A stretch of DNA of 27,255 nt from a virus. Position 1 is the stretch's first letter. Each line of letters begins with the position of its first letter. Shown here piece after piece: positions 1 to 7,469 of this stretch. Location: the IMG/VR virus record IMGVR_UViG_3300046450_002269, positions 1 through 27,255 of that record, one strand, 5' to 3'. Under the pieces are notes generated by a model. It ran no database searches, was not told the origin of the DNA, and saw only the letters and a program-made list of their open reading frames with translations. The position numbers and the translations under genes were made by a program.

Positions 1-1
1 T

Positions 2-172
2 AAGGTTGTTAGTTTACTAAATAGAACGCTCGGTAAGAGCAAATGGAAAGGTCCTAGAGGTGTAGTAAAACAAATTAAGCACTGGCCTCACAGAGGTGAA
101 TTCCATTTTACAGCATGGATGGCTGAAAATAAAAAAGACGAAATTAATTTTTTAATGAAGTTAATATTTTAA
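2..172 (+). CDS. Partial CDS, C-terminal 56 residues of an unknown protein
   Basis: The reading frame is open from the left edge to a TAA at 170-172 and gives 56 residues ending in FLMKLIF. The start lies outside the window. The stretch is basic and aromatic (SKWKGPRGVVKQIKHWPHRGEFHFTAW in part), which suggests a compact, possibly nucleic-acid-binding or structural fold, but I do not recognise a family. The next gene starts at the base directly after this stop, as in the tightly packed operon that follows. Coding status rests on the open frame and this junction. Confidence 0.6.
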   Translation, partial: KVVSLLNRTLGKSKWKGPRGVVKQIKHWPHRGEFHFTAWMAENKKDEINFLMKLIF

Positions 173-409
173 ATGTTTAATCCTCTACTTGATCTATCAG
201 GTAAAACAGTCGAAGATCTTCTTGAAATGCGACGTACTCTTATAACTAAATTGCAACAAGCAGGAGGTGGGTATTCTGGTGCTGTTAATCAAATTAATAT
301 CACACTAGATACTGTTGATATGGCAATAGCCGAGAAAACAGCAAAAGAAGATAGAGAAAAAAGCGAGTCCGGTGACGATGACGAGTTACATGAACTAATT
401 AGTACATGA
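173..409 (+). CDS. Hypothetical protein, 78 aa, helical and acidic C-terminus
   Basis: This small protein starts MFNPLLDLSGKTVEDLLEMR. The first two thirds look helical (LEMRRTLITKLQQA, then a Gly-rich turn GGGYSG, then a second helix with NITLDTVDMAIAEK). The last twenty residues are strongly charged and acidic (SGDDDELHEL). The helix-turn-helix hairpin layout is common in small phage coiled-coil proteins. Its ATG abuts the preceding stop and its own stop overlaps the next start (ATGA), so translation is probably coupled. I do not recognise the family. Confidence 0.7.
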   Translation: MFNPLLDLSGKTVEDLLEMRRTLITKLQQAGGGYSGAVNQINITLDTVDMAIAEKTAKEDREKSESGDDDELHELIST

Positions 410-852
410 GAATAGATAAAAATTTAAATCCAATTTATACAGAACAAGAAGCAGTTAAGGTATTATTAAATGATGTACAACCTTGGGACTTTTGTGTAGA
501 AGGAAGAAATGATATTTTTAAAGCATCAACTGAAGACGAATATAGAACTACTGAATGGTGGATGCCCAATGAATATAAAAACATCGATATTGAACACTTT
601 TTATTAGAATGTCGTTCTCATACGGATACTGAACGTGAAAGAATAATACAAGAACTTAAATTATTTAAAGCACGTGATCTAATAGGATTATTACGATTTT
701 TAAAGTATTTTGTAGACAAATGCAAGAAAACTAAGGTTACATTAGGAATTGGCCGAGGTAGTAGTGTAAGTAGCTATTGCTTATACTTGTTGGGTGTTCA
801 CAAGGTTAATAGTATTAAATACAATTTAGATATTAAGGAATTCTTACGATGA
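406..852 (+). CDS. 148-aa protein with a DnaE-like GRGS motif at its C-terminus
   Basis: The C-terminal part contains GIGRGSSVSSYCLYLLGV followed by NSIKYNLDIKEFLR (about residues 114-148). This closely follows a conserved element of bacterial DNA polymerase III alpha (DnaE/PolC), the GRGSAAGSLVAYLLGI...DPLKYNLLFERFL block of the palm, whose Gly-Ser helps hold the incoming nucleotide. The catalytic aspartates that come later in DnaE are absent because the protein ends here. The first 110 residues (Trp- and charged-rich, EWWMPNEYKNIDIEHFLLEC) match nothing I know. It may be a free-standing relic of the palm element with a binding role. ATGA overlaps join it to both neighbours. The motif match is clear; the function is inference. 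Confidence 0.75.
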   Translation: MRIDKNLNPIYTEQEAVKVLLNDVQPWDFCVEGRNDIFKASTEDEYRTTEWWMPNEYKNIDIEHFLLECRSHTDTERERIIQELKLFKARDLIGLLRFLKYFVDKCKKTKVTLGIGRGSSVSSYCLYLLGVHKVNSIKYNLDIKEFLR

Positions 853-1256
853 GAGAAGTAAAAACAAATAAAGGCAGAACTATTAACATGCAGGAGATCA
901 TGGATGCTAATCAGGAAACTAAAGCAATAGGTAACATGCCAGTAAATGCTCGTGGAGATGTTGTTAAAGGCGATGTAATTATTAAACCATATAATGAAGT
1001 TACTAAAACACGACAAAAAATAACAGAAAAACCACAGGAAGAAGAAGTTAATATCAAAGAAAATTTCGGAGACCCTGAAATAAAAACAGCGGATACAGGC
1101 CAGATACTTAATGAGTATCGAGGAGAAGATGGTAAAATGTATCAAGAAATTGAATTTGCTGATGGTAGTATACGAGTTAATGAAATAAAAGAACCTGCTT
1201 CTGAGGAACCACCTACAAAAGCAAAATCAAAAACAACTAAGAAACAAGCAAAATGA
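849..1256 (+). CDS. Hypothetical 135-aa protein with Lys-rich tail
   Basis: The protein starts MREVKTNKGRTINMQEIMD and carries NMPVNARGDVVKGDVIIKPYNE near residues 33-55, then a charged linker, then a beta-like segment (EYRGEDGKMYQEIEFADGSIRVNEI). It ends in a disordered Pro/Lys tail (EEPPTKAKSKTTKKQAK). There is no signal peptide or membrane segment. The layout suits a small phage scaffold or nucleic-acid-associated protein, but I do not recognise the family. It overlaps the genes on both sides by ATGA junctions, directly before the GroES-like gene. Confidence 0.7.
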   Translation: MREVKTNKGRTINMQEIMDANQETKAIGNMPVNARGDVVKGDVIIKPYNEVTKTRQKITEKPQEEEVNIKENFGDPEIKTADTGQILNEYRGEDGKMYQEIEFADGSIRVNEIKEPASEEPPTKAKSKTTKKQAK

Positions 1257-1585
1257 GTTTGCGTAACTACACCATACATAAAATGAATATAAAACCACTT
1301 AGAGGAAAAATACTAGGCGAGCTTCTTGATACAGGTAATCGTACTACACATGCCGGTGTTATTCTGTTAGATGATAACATGAAAGAAGACGGAGTCCGCC
1401 CACGTTGGTTTAAATGCCAAGCAATCGGCCCTGAAGTATATGATATTAAACCAGGTGATTATATGTTAGTATCACATGGTCGATGGACTAGAGAACACGC
1501 AACCAGCGGAAGAAAATTAGTTACACGAGTAATTGAAGCTGATTCAGTACTGGGTGTGCAAAATGACCGACCTGAAGGATATTAG
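1253..1585 (+). CDS. GroES/gp31-like co-chaperonin
   Basis: The 110-aa product contains MNIKPLRGKILGELLDTG, then THAGVILLDDN, then RPRWFKCQAIGPEVYDIKPGDYMLVSHGRWTRE and a closing strand EADSVLGV. This is the order of a GroES beta-barrel: first strand, mobile-loop region, VlAvG..., vkvGD.v, E.diL. The RPRW and GRWTR segments are, from memory, typical of the divergent phage forms. Family members cap the chaperonin so that virion proteins can fold; T4 gp31 does this for the major capsid protein. The start at 1253 overlaps the previous stop (ATGA); a later start at the internal MNIKPL is possible. The end overlaps the next gene by about 20 bases. Confidence 0.85.
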   Translation: MSLRNYTIHKMNIKPLRGKILGELLDTGNRTTHAGVILLDDNMKEDGVRPRWFKCQAIGPEVYDIKPGDYMLVSHGRWTREHATSGRKLVTRVIEADSVLGVQNDRPEGY

Positions 1586-2771
1586 TCCAACTATTTGTCC
1601 ATGGCCTTGGACAACAATTCACGTAGCCACTAATAGTTTTTTAAGTCATTGCTGTGAAGCAAGAGACCTCCCCGCATCTGTACAAGATACCTCCCTCCAA
1701 TCTTTCTGGAATAGCAACGAATTACAAAATGTACGAGCAACTATGCTTGCCGGAAAGTGGCATAAATCGTGTGATATATGTAAAAAGAAAGAAAAAAATA
1801 GTATTAAAAGTAAAAGGCAATTAGCAGTTCATAAAGCTAATAATAAAGGATGGCACGGATATACAACAGAACAAATTAAAAATCTAATATTAAATGGAAC
1901 ACATGTTAAAGAACCTGTTAAACAAATAGATATTCGATTTGGCACTACATGTAATTTAGCATGTAGAATGTGTAGTCCGTGGAGTTCTAGCATGTGGGCT
2001 CAAATAGTAGATGAAAATAAAGAAGCATTTGAAGAAGTTGGATGGCAAGACGTAGTACCACAATCGGAAATAAGTATGACGTTTCAAAAAAGTCGCTGGT
2101 GGCAACAAAAAAAGTTTTTAACCAGTTTAATTGAAGCCTGCGGAGGATTACATGAACTTAATATTACTGGCGGAGAACCTACATTAATACCAGAGCTTAT
2201 TGATGTACTTAAACAAATTAATAAAGATTGCATTGTACAATTAACAACAAACGGAACGTTATTCAATGAAAAATTATACAATGAGTTATCTAAATTTAAA
2301 AAAACTTGGTTTGTTCTTAGTATTGATGGAATTGGAGATACATACAATTACATAAGACATCCAGGTAATTGGAATACTGTAAATAGTAATGTAGCCAAGT
2401 TTAAAGATTATGTCGAAGAAATCCACGTAGAAACAGCAACAACAATTTTTAATATTTTAGATATTACTAATATTTGGGAATGGGCATACAAAAATAAATT
2501 AGATCTATTATCCCCTAATTACGTATCTGAACCTCAGTGGACAAGTGTTTATGCAATACCTGATAATGTAAAGGCAGTTGCAATCAATAAAGTAAATAAG
2601 ATAGGAACCGAATTTAAAGAATTAAAAGATGCGTTTATATCATCTCTTTTATCTATTAACTTTGATCCTGTATTTTTTGATGAATTTAAAGTAAATTATA
2701 AATTACAAGATAAATTATATAACAAACAATTAACCGATTATCTACCTGAATTAGAGGAATTATTAACATGA
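1563..2771 (+). CDS. Radical SAM protein with N-terminal Cys cluster (twitch/SPASM type)
   Basis: This 402-aa enzyme carries the 4Fe-4S radical SAM motif CNLACRMC (CX3CX2C) near residues 130-137, followed by the SAM-binding NITGGEPTLIPEL and TTNGTLFNE segments. The N-terminal 75 residues hold extra cysteines (CPWPW, HCCEA, CDIC), the auxiliary-cluster pattern of twitch/SPASM-type proteins, here placed before the core as also seen in the gene at 17674. The substrate is unknown. I chose the ATG at 1563 (MTDLKDISPTICPWPW) over the upstream 1533 because it limits overlap with the GroES-like gene. The gene ends in an ATGA overlap with the phosphoribosyltransferase. Confidence 0.9.
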   Translation: MTDLKDISPTICPWPWTTIHVATNSFLSHCCEARDLPASVQDTSLQSFWNSNELQNVRATMLAGKWHKSCDICKKKEKNSIKSKRQLAVHKANNKGWHGYTTEQIKNLILNGTHVKEPVKQIDIRFGTTCNLACRMCSPWSSSMWAQIVDENKEAFEEVGWQDVVPQSEISMTFQKSRWWQQKKFLTSLIEACGGLHELNITGGEPTLIPELIDVLKQINKDCIVQLTTNGTLFNEKLYNELSKFKKTWFVLSIDGIGDTYNYIRHPGNWNTVNSNVAKFKDYVEEIHVETATTIFNILDITNIWEWAYKNKLDLLSPNYVSEPQWTSVYAIPDNVKAVAINKVNKIGTEFKELKDAFISSLLSINFDPVFFDEFKVNYKLQDKLYNKQLTDYLPELEELLT

Positions 2772-3259
2772 AGGATACACAATATATCTGGTATAGCTGG
2801 AAAGACATGACACTAGACGTCAATACACTTATACGACAACTAGTCTTATCCAAGTTTATACCCGAAGTAGTAGTAGGAATAGCTCGAGGAGGATTAACTC
2901 CAGCAGTTATGATATCACACTGGCTAAACTTACCATTTAAACCAATACATGCAAGTTTAAGAGATTTTCCGCATTGGGAAGATTACTTGCCAAAGAAATC
3001 AGATAAACGAATATTAATAGTAGATGATATATGCGATTCAGGCGAAACATTTGCTCGATTACAAAATCATATTGATGGCCGAGGTAAAACTGATAAAATT
3101 GATATTCGATTTGCTACTCTTTGGTGGAATAACGAATGTAACTTTGAACCTAATTATTGGATTAGAGATTGTGCAAAAGATTCTGGCAATATATGGATTC
3201 ATTTTCCTTGGGAAGCATGGTGGTCTTCGCAATTACATAATCCTGATGATGATAAATGA
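2768..3259 (+). CDS. Type I phosphoribosyltransferase (Gpt/Hpt-like)
   Basis: The PRPP-binding motif of type I phosphoribosyltransferases is plain: ILIVDDICDSGETF near residues 78-91. Upstream is VVVGIARGGLTPAVMISHWLNLP, the usual PRPP-loop region. The length (163 aa) and the layout suggest a purine salvage enzyme such as xanthine-guanine or hypoxanthine phosphoribosyltransferase, which joins a base to PRPP. The C-terminus (FPWEAWW) is like Gpt-type enzymes, whose tail contacts the base. The base itself cannot be assigned by eye. It sits between a radical SAM gene and a small membrane protein, while the purine synthesis genes lie 20 kb away in the same window. Confidence 0.85.
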   Translation: MKDTQYIWYSWKDMTLDVNTLIRQLVLSKFIPEVVVGIARGGLTPAVMISHWLNLPFKPIHASLRDFPHWEDYLPKKSDKRILIVDDICDSGETFARLQNHIDGRGKTDKIDIRFATLWWNNECNFEPNYWIRDCAKDSGNIWIHFPWEAWWSSQLHNPDDDK

Positions 3260-3504
3260 AGTTAAATATAGGTATGAGCACACTAAAAGAATTATTCGAG
3301 CAAAGTCAAAAAACACTAGAAGATTTGCAATCCCAAGCGGCAAAAGAATCCAAACGGCTTAAAGAAGGCATAGGCGAGCAACTCCAAATAAAATTAGATT
3401 CCGACAAGCGGTATGAAAGCCGATGGGTGTGGTACCATTCTTTACTTGGCATAGAATTAGCTATTGTAATCGTATTATTAAGTATTATCGCCTATAAATT
3501 ATAA
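3256..3504 (+). CDS. Small coiled-coil protein with C-terminal membrane anchor
   Basis: The product is 82 aa. Residues 8-45 form a charged amphipathic helix (LKELFEQSQKTLEDLQSQAAKE), and the last 20 residues are a membrane span (LLGIELAIVIVLLSIIAYKL). The pattern is a tail-anchored helical protein, as in some phage spanin-like or envelope-associated small proteins, but no family is recognised. An alternative start is the ATG at 3274 (MSTLKELFEQ). It overlaps the previous gene by ATGA and the next gene starts on the very next base. Confidence 0.7.
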   Translation: MKLNIGMSTLKELFEQSQKTLEDLQSQAAKESKRLKEGIGEQLQIKLDSDKRYESRWVWYHSLLGIELAIVIVLLSIIAYKL

Positions 3505-4359
3505 ATGAAAGTTGCCGTATTATTAACAGGACAGCCTAGATGTGTTCGCGAGGGTTCTTGGTGGTGGCATAACAATTGCTCTCCGATTGGTAAAGATTAT
3601 CATATGGATTTTTATGTTCATACATGGGATCCTGGTGAACCAAACCAATATGGTCATATTAGAACAGAATGGAAAGCATTAGATATTAATCCTCAGTATA
3701 ATCCAGTCATGGATAATTATACAACCCACCTTAATAATTTTATTACCCCTATACTTGAGTATAATAAAACAGATGAAAAAACAAAATATATCAATGACCA
3801 TGTGTGGACTTGGTTTAATAGTTACCATATAGGACAATTTTTAAGTACATATGAAGCCACTAAAATGATGCTTAATACAGGTATTGATTATGATTTTGTT
3901 ATACGAACACGATTTGATTCCATTTTAAATCCAATGTCAAACGAAGCATGGATGAGTATATTTACGGCTATTAAATCACATACCGAAACCAGTATTTTTG
4001 TTCCGTGGCTTTTTATTCAAAAAGGTTTACCAATGCTTGGCGATTTAATAAGTGTTGCATCTTTTTCTAGTTGGAAAAAGTATGCTGAACATCTTAAAGG
4101 TAATTTGTTTGATTTGTTAACTAAAGATAAATTAACATTATATCCGTTAAACGAAGGAAACCCGTTTATTACACATATCATTTGGACAATGTTAGGTATG
4201 CCAACGAATACACAATTTCATCCAATTAGTGGAGCAATGCCCGTAGATTTTCGAATTTGTTTATATCGCCCCAAGGGATGGAACAAACCAATAGAAGAAA
4301 GCACATATGAAGAGCTTGCTAAACATTATACTAATACTGAGCAAGGAAGGAATAAATGA
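3505..4359 (+). CDS. Glycosyltransferase-like protein, first of a tandem pair
   Basis: The N-terminus MKVAVLLTGQPRCVREGSWW and the internal YDFVIRTRFDSILNP (near residues 128-142) recall WavE-like and related glycosyltransferases, which start with a hydrophobic strand ending in TGxPR and have an R-x-D box in place of the usual DxD. The body holds several Trp-rich segments. It is likely to transfer a sugar to an unknown acceptor such as a host surface glycan, phage DNA or a virion protein. The following gene is a clear paralog with the same two landmarks, so the pair arose by tandem duplication. The enzyme class is inferred from motif resemblance only. Confidence 0.65.
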   Translation: MKVAVLLTGQPRCVREGSWWWHNNCSPIGKDYHMDFYVHTWDPGEPNQYGHIRTEWKALDINPQYNPVMDNYTTHLNNFITPILEYNKTDEKTKYINDHVWTWFNSYHIGQFLSTYEATKMMLNTGIDYDFVIRTRFDSILNPMSNEAWMSIFTAIKSHTETSIFVPWLFIQKGLPMLGDLISVASFSSWKKYAEHLKGNLFDLLTKDKLTLYPLNEGNPFITHIIWTMLGMPTNTQFHPISGAMPVDFRICLYRPKGWNKPIEESTYEELAKHYTNTEQGRNK

Positions 4360-5225
4360 AAATTGCGGTTCTTGTTACTGGTCTTCCTAGATTTATAAAA
4401 GAAGGAGCATGGTGGTTTAATCATAAGAGTAATTATCCAAATGACGAATATGAAATGGATTTTTTTGTTCATTCATGGGCCAACGAAACTTATCGCAATC
4501 AACTAGAAGATGCTTGGCATCCAACAAAATTACTCATAGGAAATTTTAATAAAGAAATAGATCAGTTTGTTGATAGAGTACGTGAATATAATTACAGGTG
4601 TGATAAACTTCAACACTTTAATCAAAATTTAAAAGAAACTATTTTCTTTGATACTTCAACTCCTTCTGATTATGCTAAAAACTTTTTTGGACAATATATA
4701 AGTGCCTATCGAGCGTCTGAAATGTTAAAAAATTACATACAAGAAGATGATTTAATGGGTAACGGCTATGATTGGGTTATTAAAATTCGTATGGATACTA
4801 TAATGCATCCACAGGTACACCAGGTCTGGTCAAAGATATTTAAAGTACTAAATAGTAGTGAATGGTATCGATCCAAAGTGTACACTTCATGGCTCCATAT
4901 TAAAAGTTCATTACCATTTATTGGAGACTATGTTTTTATAAGTAACACTGATGTATGGTTAGACTATACAAAAGATTTTAACGAAAATTTATATAACCTT
5001 TTAACAAAAGATAAATTCCTCCTATATGACTTAAACTTTTTCAAAGATATGATAGCTCATTATTTTTGGATACGGTTAGCAATATACAGTAAAACAAGTT
5101 TTGTTCCAATTACTGGAATATTTCCAATGAACTTTGAGGCTGTTTTACTAAGAGATGGTTACGGAGACACTATCGAAAATTCAACATACCAAGACATTAA
5201 ATCAAATTACGAAAAAGGCGGTTAA
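4356..5225 (+). CDS. Glycosyltransferase-like protein, second of a tandem pair
   Basis: The start MKIAVLVTGLPRFIKEGAWW, the middle YDWVIKIRMDTIMHP and the tail ENSTYQDIKSNYEK align with the preceding protein's MKVAVLLTGQPR, YDFVIRTRFDSILNP and ESTYEELAKHY. Shared internal blocks include FGQYISAYRASEML versus IGQFLSTYEATKMM, and NLLTKDKFLLYDLN versus DLLTKDKLTLYPLN. The copies have diverged widely but keep length (289 versus 284 aa) and motif order, so both are probably active. The ATGA overlap with the first copy and the same strand suggest co-expression. The acceptor and sugar are unknown. Confidence 0.65.
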   Translation: MKIAVLVTGLPRFIKEGAWWFNHKSNYPNDEYEMDFFVHSWANETYRNQLEDAWHPTKLLIGNFNKEIDQFVDRVREYNYRCDKLQHFNQNLKETIFFDTSTPSDYAKNFFGQYISAYRASEMLKNYIQEDDLMGNGYDWVIKIRMDTIMHPQVHQVWSKIFKVLNSSEWYRSKVYTSWLHIKSSLPFIGDYVFISNTDVWLDYTKDFNENLYNLLTKDKFLLYDLNFFKDMIAHYFWIRLAIYSKTSFVPITGIFPMNFEAVLLRDGYGDTIENSTYQDIKSNYEKGG

Positions 5226-5226
5226 C

Positions 5227-5466
5227 ATGGCTCAAGATAGACGATATTCTAATTACAATGATAGATCAAGACAATCGTATTACGAAAAACAAAAACGACC
5301 ATTAAGTGAAAAAAAGCGTAAAAAACAGGAAATGATTAGAGAACTTAATGAAGGATTTCGCAGAGTTAAAGAGGCACGCTCGCCCGACGAATTTTATCTG
5401 TGGCAAAATAAAGTTGAAGTTATTGCACAACGACTTAAGACATTGGAATTCTCGGATTTTAAATAA
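5227..5466 (+). CDS. Small basic charged protein, 79 aa
   Basis: The start is MAQDRRYSNYNDRSRQSYYE, followed by a Lys/Arg-rich helix (KRPLSEKKRKKQEMIRELNEGFRRV) and a second helix (DEFYLWQNKVEVIAQRLKTLEF). The N-terminus looks disordered. The strong positive charge suggests nucleic-acid or phospholipid contact. I chose the ATG at 5227 over the longer frame from 5155 because the latter overlaps the preceding gene, and AAAAGGCGG lies a short distance upstream. It ends in a TAATG junction with the next gene. No family is recognised. Confidence 0.7.
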   Translation: MAQDRRYSNYNDRSRQSYYEKQKRPLSEKKRKKQEMIRELNEGFRRVKEARSPDEFYLWQNKVEVIAQRLKTLEFSDFK

Positions 5467-5972
5467 TGGACCTAATTCAAGAACTACCACTTGATATTAA
5501 TTTTGAAAATGTTTTAACAATAACAGAAAAAATCCAAGCTCATTCGATGTTTAACAGGCTAGGTGGGTGTTCTCTTCAATCTCGAACATCAGTTCCGTAT
5601 CCATGGAAACTATTTGACGGAATTGGGGCATTAGGCGACTATCCTATAGATATTAATGAAACAAGTTTTAACGAGATAAATGATGAATTTAAAAATACAG
5701 AATTTGAAAAAATTATAAATCATTTTAAGTTATATCGATCAAGACTTAATTTGCTTAAGGCAAAATCAAACTATAGCATTCATACAGATAAAGGTTGGCG
5801 ATTACACTTGCCAATACACACAAACAAACAATGCCGTTTTTATTATTCGAAATATGAAAAAGAATTTCATTTAGAAGCCGGTAAATTTTACAAAGTATAT
5901 GTTGGTACTCCGCATACATTTTTTAATAGCTCTAATGATAAACGGATACACTTTGTGGCAACCATTATATGA
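5466..5972 (+). CDS. Aspartyl/asparaginyl beta-hydroxylase-like 2OG-Fe(II) oxygenase
   Basis: Residues 105-168 hold YSIHTDKGWRLHLPIHTN, then CRFYY, then a strand set, then GTPHTFFNSSNDKRIHFVATI. This is the layout of the Asp/Asn beta-hydroxylase type of double-stranded beta-helix enzymes: HxD iron ligands, a nearby RxH, a distal His ligand, and a basic residue binding 2-oxoglutarate. The protein is 168 aa, about the core domain alone. Its substrate could be a protein side chain or a free small molecule. It sits in a run of modification genes and overlaps the next gene by ATGA. The fold call is fairly firm, the substrate unknown. Confidence 0.75.
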   Translation: MDLIQELPLDINFENVLTITEKIQAHSMFNRLGGCSLQSRTSVPYPWKLFDGIGALGDYPIDINETSFNEINDEFKNTEFEKIINHFKLYRSRLNLLKAKSNYSIHTDKGWRLHLPIHTNKQCRFYYSKYEKEFHLEAGKFYKVYVGTPHTFFNSSNDKRIHFVATII

Positions 5973-6688
5973 TATGGATAAGTGCTACAGGCTCAATGGG
6001 CGGAGCATATTTAGAACTTTTATGTAATCAACAAGATCTTAAAGATACAAAATCGGCGTGGGGTTCTAAAGGTATGCTGGATGAAGAAGATAGACCTCCT
6101 GAATTTTATGAAGTTCATTATCGAGAAGGATTTTTTGGTGATTGGATTGAACTCCAAAGAGGTGATAAACTTAAAGGTATTGTTAAACTTGTTGATGAGG
6201 TGAAATTTTCAAGAACTGAATTTGACATACGTAGAGAATGTTTGCTAGATAATAATTTGATAGCAGGATTTACTCACTGTATAGAAGATAGCAAATTAGA
6301 TGATTATGCAAAGGAAAACGGAGATATTATTTTACAAGTTGCACCTGGTCCATATATTGTACATTTTGTAAAAAGAGAATCAGTTTATACAGGCAATGAT
6401 CCATACGACCTCGGCAAGATATTGTACTTTCGACACTTACATTATTCACGTTCTTTTGGTTTGTATCATAAAAATAATAGGATAATATTTCCACAACAAT
6501 GTTTTATGGAAAACCCAAAAGCGTTAAGTTCGCTAATACCTAATTTTGATGAAGACTTATTTCGTAGTAATCGAGATTATTATAAAGAACAAAATTATAC
6601 TGATATTAAGAACCAAGATATAATCAATGAAGTATTAAATATATTTAATAATTTAATATTAGATTATCCTAAATATTCAAAGGAATAA
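5969..6688 (+). CDS. Unknown 239-aa protein, paralog of the gene at 14625
   Basis: The start MIWISATGSMGGAYLELLCN is a hydrophobic strand followed by a Gly/Ser turn, which could be a nucleotide- or PAPS-binding loop as in sulfotransferase-like folds, although no full Walker motif is present. The C-terminal part (ALSSLIPNFDEDLF, NRDYY, then IKNQDIINEVLNIFNNL) matches the C-terminal half of the protein at 14625 (LQSLVPDFDTELH, NLSWYL, IKDLDRINSIL), and both begin MIWI. The two are therefore distant paralogs of one unrecognised family. It is coupled to the oxygenase upstream by an ATGA overlap. Confidence 0.7.
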   Translation: MIWISATGSMGGAYLELLCNQQDLKDTKSAWGSKGMLDEEDRPPEFYEVHYREGFFGDWIELQRGDKLKGIVKLVDEVKFSRTEFDIRRECLLDNNLIAGFTHCIEDSKLDDYAKENGDIILQVAPGPYIVHFVKRESVYTGNDPYDLGKILYFRHLHYSRSFGLYHKNNRIIFPQQCFMENPKALSSLIPNFDEDLFRSNRDYYKEQNYTDIKNQDIINEVLNIFNNLILDYPKYSKE

Positions 6689-6690
6689 AA

Positions 6691-6963
6691 ATGGGCATGA
6701 AAGTACACAAAACTGCTAGAGATGAAGGAACTCCACAATGGCGTCATATGATGGAGCGAGAACGATCGGCCGACAAAAAGAAGAAACATAAGCACGGTGG
6801 TAAAAGAATAGGTGAGAAATTACCAGACGGAACATATGAACGAGTATCTACCGCTGACTGTGATTGGCATAAGTCTTATATTAATCCTGATATGAAAGAT
6901 CAATTAGAGGAAGCAAGGCTACAACGACTAGAAGCATACAGATTAAAAAAGAAACTAGAATGA
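6691..6963 (+). CDS. Small Lys/His-rich protein, 90 aa
   Basis: The product starts MGMKVHKTARDEGTPQWRHM and is rich in Lys, Arg and His (KKKKHKHGGKR). A short central segment follows (GEKLPDGTYERVSTADCDWHKSY), then a C-terminal charged helix (LEEARLQRLEAYRLKKKLE). It may bind nucleic acid, but no family is recognised. A Shine-Dalgarno-like AAGGAATAAAA precedes the ATG, and its stop overlaps the start of the next oxygenase-like gene (ATGA). Confidence 0.7.
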   Translation: MGMKVHKTARDEGTPQWRHMMERERSADKKKKHKHGGKRIGEKLPDGTYERVSTADCDWHKSYINPDMKDQLEEARLQRLEAYRLKKKLE

Positions 6964-7469
6964 GCTTTTTTAAATTTATTGATATAAAATACAATAAACA
7001 ACCTATTTTAGATTTTTGTTTAAAGTATAAAAATAAATGGTACCTCAAAGGCACAGGATGGGAAAGTCCACATCTTGAACTAAGACCAAACATACTCCCA
7101 GAAATATTAGAAGACTTTATATTAAATCCAGAAGTAGTTAGCATATACAATCAACTTGATGAACAAATACATGAAGGGCGTATCTTTTTTAAATTTTATG
7201 AACCTGGATTTTCATTTAAACGACATAAAGATGGTCATAGAAAAATTGGTATAGTTTTACCTCTTAACGATGATTATTCAGATACTCCTATAGAGTTTTT
7301 AGATGAAGAATTTAATTTAATAGACAGTTGTAGTTATTCAACACCAATAGCATTTGATGCACAATCTATTCATCAAGTTGGCGTTATAAAAACACAACGA
7401 TGGCAGATGCAGATATCATTATATGAACCCTTTAACACATACATACGAAACAATAGACTCGTTAAGTGA
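6960..7469 (+). CDS. Putative 2OG-Fe(II) oxygenase (Asp/Asn hydroxylase-like)
   Basis: The 169-aa protein contains FKRHKDGHRKIGIVLPLN near residues 80-98, then PIEFLD, then a strand pair ending SIHQVGVIKTQRWQMQISL. The H-x-D pair, the distal His followed by a basic residue, and the overall beta-rich spacing match the double-stranded beta-helix oxygenases that use iron and 2-oxoglutarate. It is not close in sequence to the gene at 5466, so the two likely act on different substrates. The start overlaps the previous stop by ATGA. The tail overlaps the next gene by about 45 bases. Confidence 0.65.
   Translation: MSFFKFIDIKYNKQPILDFCLKYKNKWYLKGTGWESPHLELRPNILPEILEDFILNPEVVSIYNQLDEQIHEGRIFFKFYEPGFSFKRHKDGHRKIGIVLPLNDDYSDTPIEFLDEEFNLIDSCSYSTPIAFDAQSIHQVGVIKTQRWQMQISLYEPFNTYIRNNRLVK

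Noticed and set aside
798-1145. Minus-strand frames opposite real genes, for example 798-1145, 9922-10317, 13106-13513 and 22375-22806
   Set aside because: They are low-complexity, Phe/Ile/Ser-rich translations opposite well-supported plus-strand genes, without ribosome-binding sites.
3024-3362. Plus-strand frame overlapping the phosphoribosyltransferase
   Set aside because: It is the out-of-frame shadow of the phosphoribosyltransferase and of the next small gene; both true frames carry recognisable features.
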